From positions 1,054,001-1,118,000 of the forward strand of contig NZ_JAKMCM010000001.1 of NCBI RefSeq assembly GCF_022662015.1: DNA of 64,000 bases. The letters are read 5' to 3'. This stretch comes from Aestuariivivens sediminicola. Lineage in GTDB: Bacteria; Bacteroidota; Bacteroidia; Flavobacteriales; Flavobacteriaceae. The position numbers and the translations under genes are program-made. The notes below the pieces were generated by a model. The model searched no databases and had not been told where the DNA came from. It was given only the letters and a program-made list of their open reading frames with translations. Of the stretch, positions 63,001 through 64,000 are shown in pieces. Numbering within the stretch: the stretch's first letter is position 1; each line of letters starts with the position of its first letter.

Positions 63001-64000
63001 ATGATTGAACTTGCTGGAATTATCATTTTAGGCATATTAGCACAATGGTTTGCTTGGAAATTTAAAATTCCCGCTATTCTTCCCTTAATCATTATAGGCT
63101 TACTGGTGGGTCCCATAGCAGCTGAATTTATATCAGAGGATGGCTCGAAATGGATAGAACCTGTTTGGAATGGAGAGAAAGGACTTTTTCCGGGTGATGG
63201 GTTGTATTATTTTGTCTCATTAGCCATCAGTATTATACTGTTTGAAGGAGGTCTGACCCTTAAGCGATCTGAGATCAAGACCCTGGGACCTGTAATTACC
63301 AAATTAATTACCCTGGGCTCGGCGGTTACTTTTTTTGGAGCAGGTGTTTTGGCGCATTTTATTTTTGGCCTCAGCTGGCAGATTTCCTTTTTGTTTTCTG
63401 CACTCATCATTGTAACGGGTCCGACGGTAATTACGCCGATTCTGCGGAACATCCCACTAAAAAAAGATGTATCGGCGGTCTTGAAATGGGAAGGCATTTT
63501 AATTGATCCGATCGGCGCATTGGTTGCGGTATTGGTATTTGAGTTCATAAGTGTTGAAGGAGACAGTGGTTTTACGAAAACAGCACTCATTGAGTTCGGT
63601 AAAATCATCCTTTTTGGAACTACATTCGGCTTTACATTCGCGCACGCTTTGGCCTTTGCCATTAACAAGAAACTTATACCGCATTATTTATTGAACGTCG
63701 TGTCCCTTTCTACCGTTCTGTTGGTGTTTGTCGAATCTGAAATCTTTGCTCATGAATCAGGGCTTCTGGCGGTTGTGGTCATGGGAATGGTTCTGGGAAA
63801 CAGTCAGCTTAAAAACATCAAACAATTACTTTATTTTAAAGAGTCGTTAAGTGTTTTATTGATATCGATACTGTTTATATTATTATCTGCAAATATTAAT
63901 ATTGAAGACCTGATGTTGCTGTACACCTGGAAAACAGCGGCTATATTTTTAGCTGTTATTGTTATTGTCAGACCTTTGGCTGTATTTTTAAGCACTACCG
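63001..64000 (+). CDS. Sodium/proton antiporter of the CPA1 type, 3' part cut by window edge
   Basis: An open frame from ATG 63001 to the right edge, 333 residues, with no stop. About ten hydrophobic segments are visible, and the first block (LGILAQWFAWKFKIPAILPLI, with LPLIIIGLLVG) is typical of Na+/H+ exchangers, as is the TM5 pattern EGILIDPIGA (about residues 164-173), which includes the Asp expected to bind Na+ or H+. It exchanges sodium for protons in the inner membrane. It is divergent from the universal stress gene, 103 bases apart. Confidence 0.9.
   Translation, partial: MIELAGIIILGILAQWFAWKFKIPAILPLIIIGLLVGPIAAEFISEDGSKWIEPVWNGEKGLFPGDGLYYFVSLAISIILFEGGLTLKRSEIKTLGPVITKLITLGSAVTFFGAGVLAHFIFGLSWQISFLFSALIIVTGPTVITPILRNIPLKKDVSAVLKWEGILIDPIGALVAVLVFEFISVEGDSGFTKTALIEFGKIILFGTTFGFTFAHALAFAINKKLIPHYLLNVVSLSTVLLVFVESEIFAHESGLLAVVVMGMVLGNSQLKNIKQLLYFKESLSVLLISILFILLSANINIEDLMLLYTWKTAAIFLAVIVIVRPLAVFLSTT

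Noticed and set aside
63207-63684. Minus-strand open frames of 153 and 61 codons
   Set aside because: They are antisense to the antiporter gene, which has clear transmembrane and ion-binding character.

Overview
The window reads as chromosome of a marine-type member of the Flavobacteriaceae (Bacteroidota). The evidence is the SusC/SusD pair, type IX secretion (T9SS) sorting domains ending in LIKQ-type tails, a T9SS type B (gliding-type) tail, promoter elements of the TAnnTTTG class and no Shine-Dalgarno sequences. I cannot name a genus from the sequence alone. No CRISPR array, insertion sequence, prophage or rRNA was seen; one tRNA (Cys) is present.

Layout. 1-3000: housekeeping genes, namely glnS (cut by the left edge), folB, tRNA-Cys and a LysE-type exporter. 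3083-41775: one large polysaccharide utilisation locus (PUL), all on the minus strand, for a beta-1,3-glucan of the laminarin type with beta-1,6 branches. It is built from (i) a sensor/regulator with a LuxR-type HTH (38974-41775); (ii) a susC-susD-SGBP-SGBP operon (31256-38745); (iii) a roughly 21 kb, 13-gene operon (9476-30802) with a GH2-type TIM barrel fused to an outer-membrane beta-barrel, two more glycan-binding lipoproteins, GH16, GH149 phosphorylase, four GH17, GH30, two MFS sugar permeases and one unknown membrane protein; (iv) two single T9SS-secreted genes, a DUF4397 protein (7115-9181) and a GH81 endo-glucanase (3083-6841). 42214-64000: ordinary genes (GIN-domain protein, RNase R, RpiB, CDF metal exporter, GNAT, LRR and OmpA surface proteins, S41 protease, RNase P protein, a GCS2-CBS/aspartoacylase-like pair, M1 and S8 peptidases, an MBL hydrolase, SulP with a universal stress protein, and a Na+/H+ antiporter cut by the right edge).

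How the PUL probably works. Secreted GH81 and the lipoprotein GH16 cut the glucan outside the cell, SGBPs and SusD bind it, and SusC imports the pieces. GH30 removes beta-1,6 branches and the lipoprotein GH17 trims the chain. The two permeases carry oligosaccharides through the inner membrane. In the cytoplasm GH149 releases glucose 1-phosphate, helped by three GH17 enzymes that have no signal peptide. No GH3 beta-glucosidase is encoded, so the locus looks built for phosphorolysis inside the cell.

Regulation. Every independent PUL transcription start region carries a 22-bp site made of two 11-bp direct repeats resembling ATGTTGTGGTG. Three regions have two such sites in divergent orientation about 124-134 bp apart, and a single half-site inside a palindrome lies just before the TTG start of the regulator gene. 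These are the best candidates for the regulator's operators. With the enzyme/beta-barrel fusion they are the most interesting content of the window.
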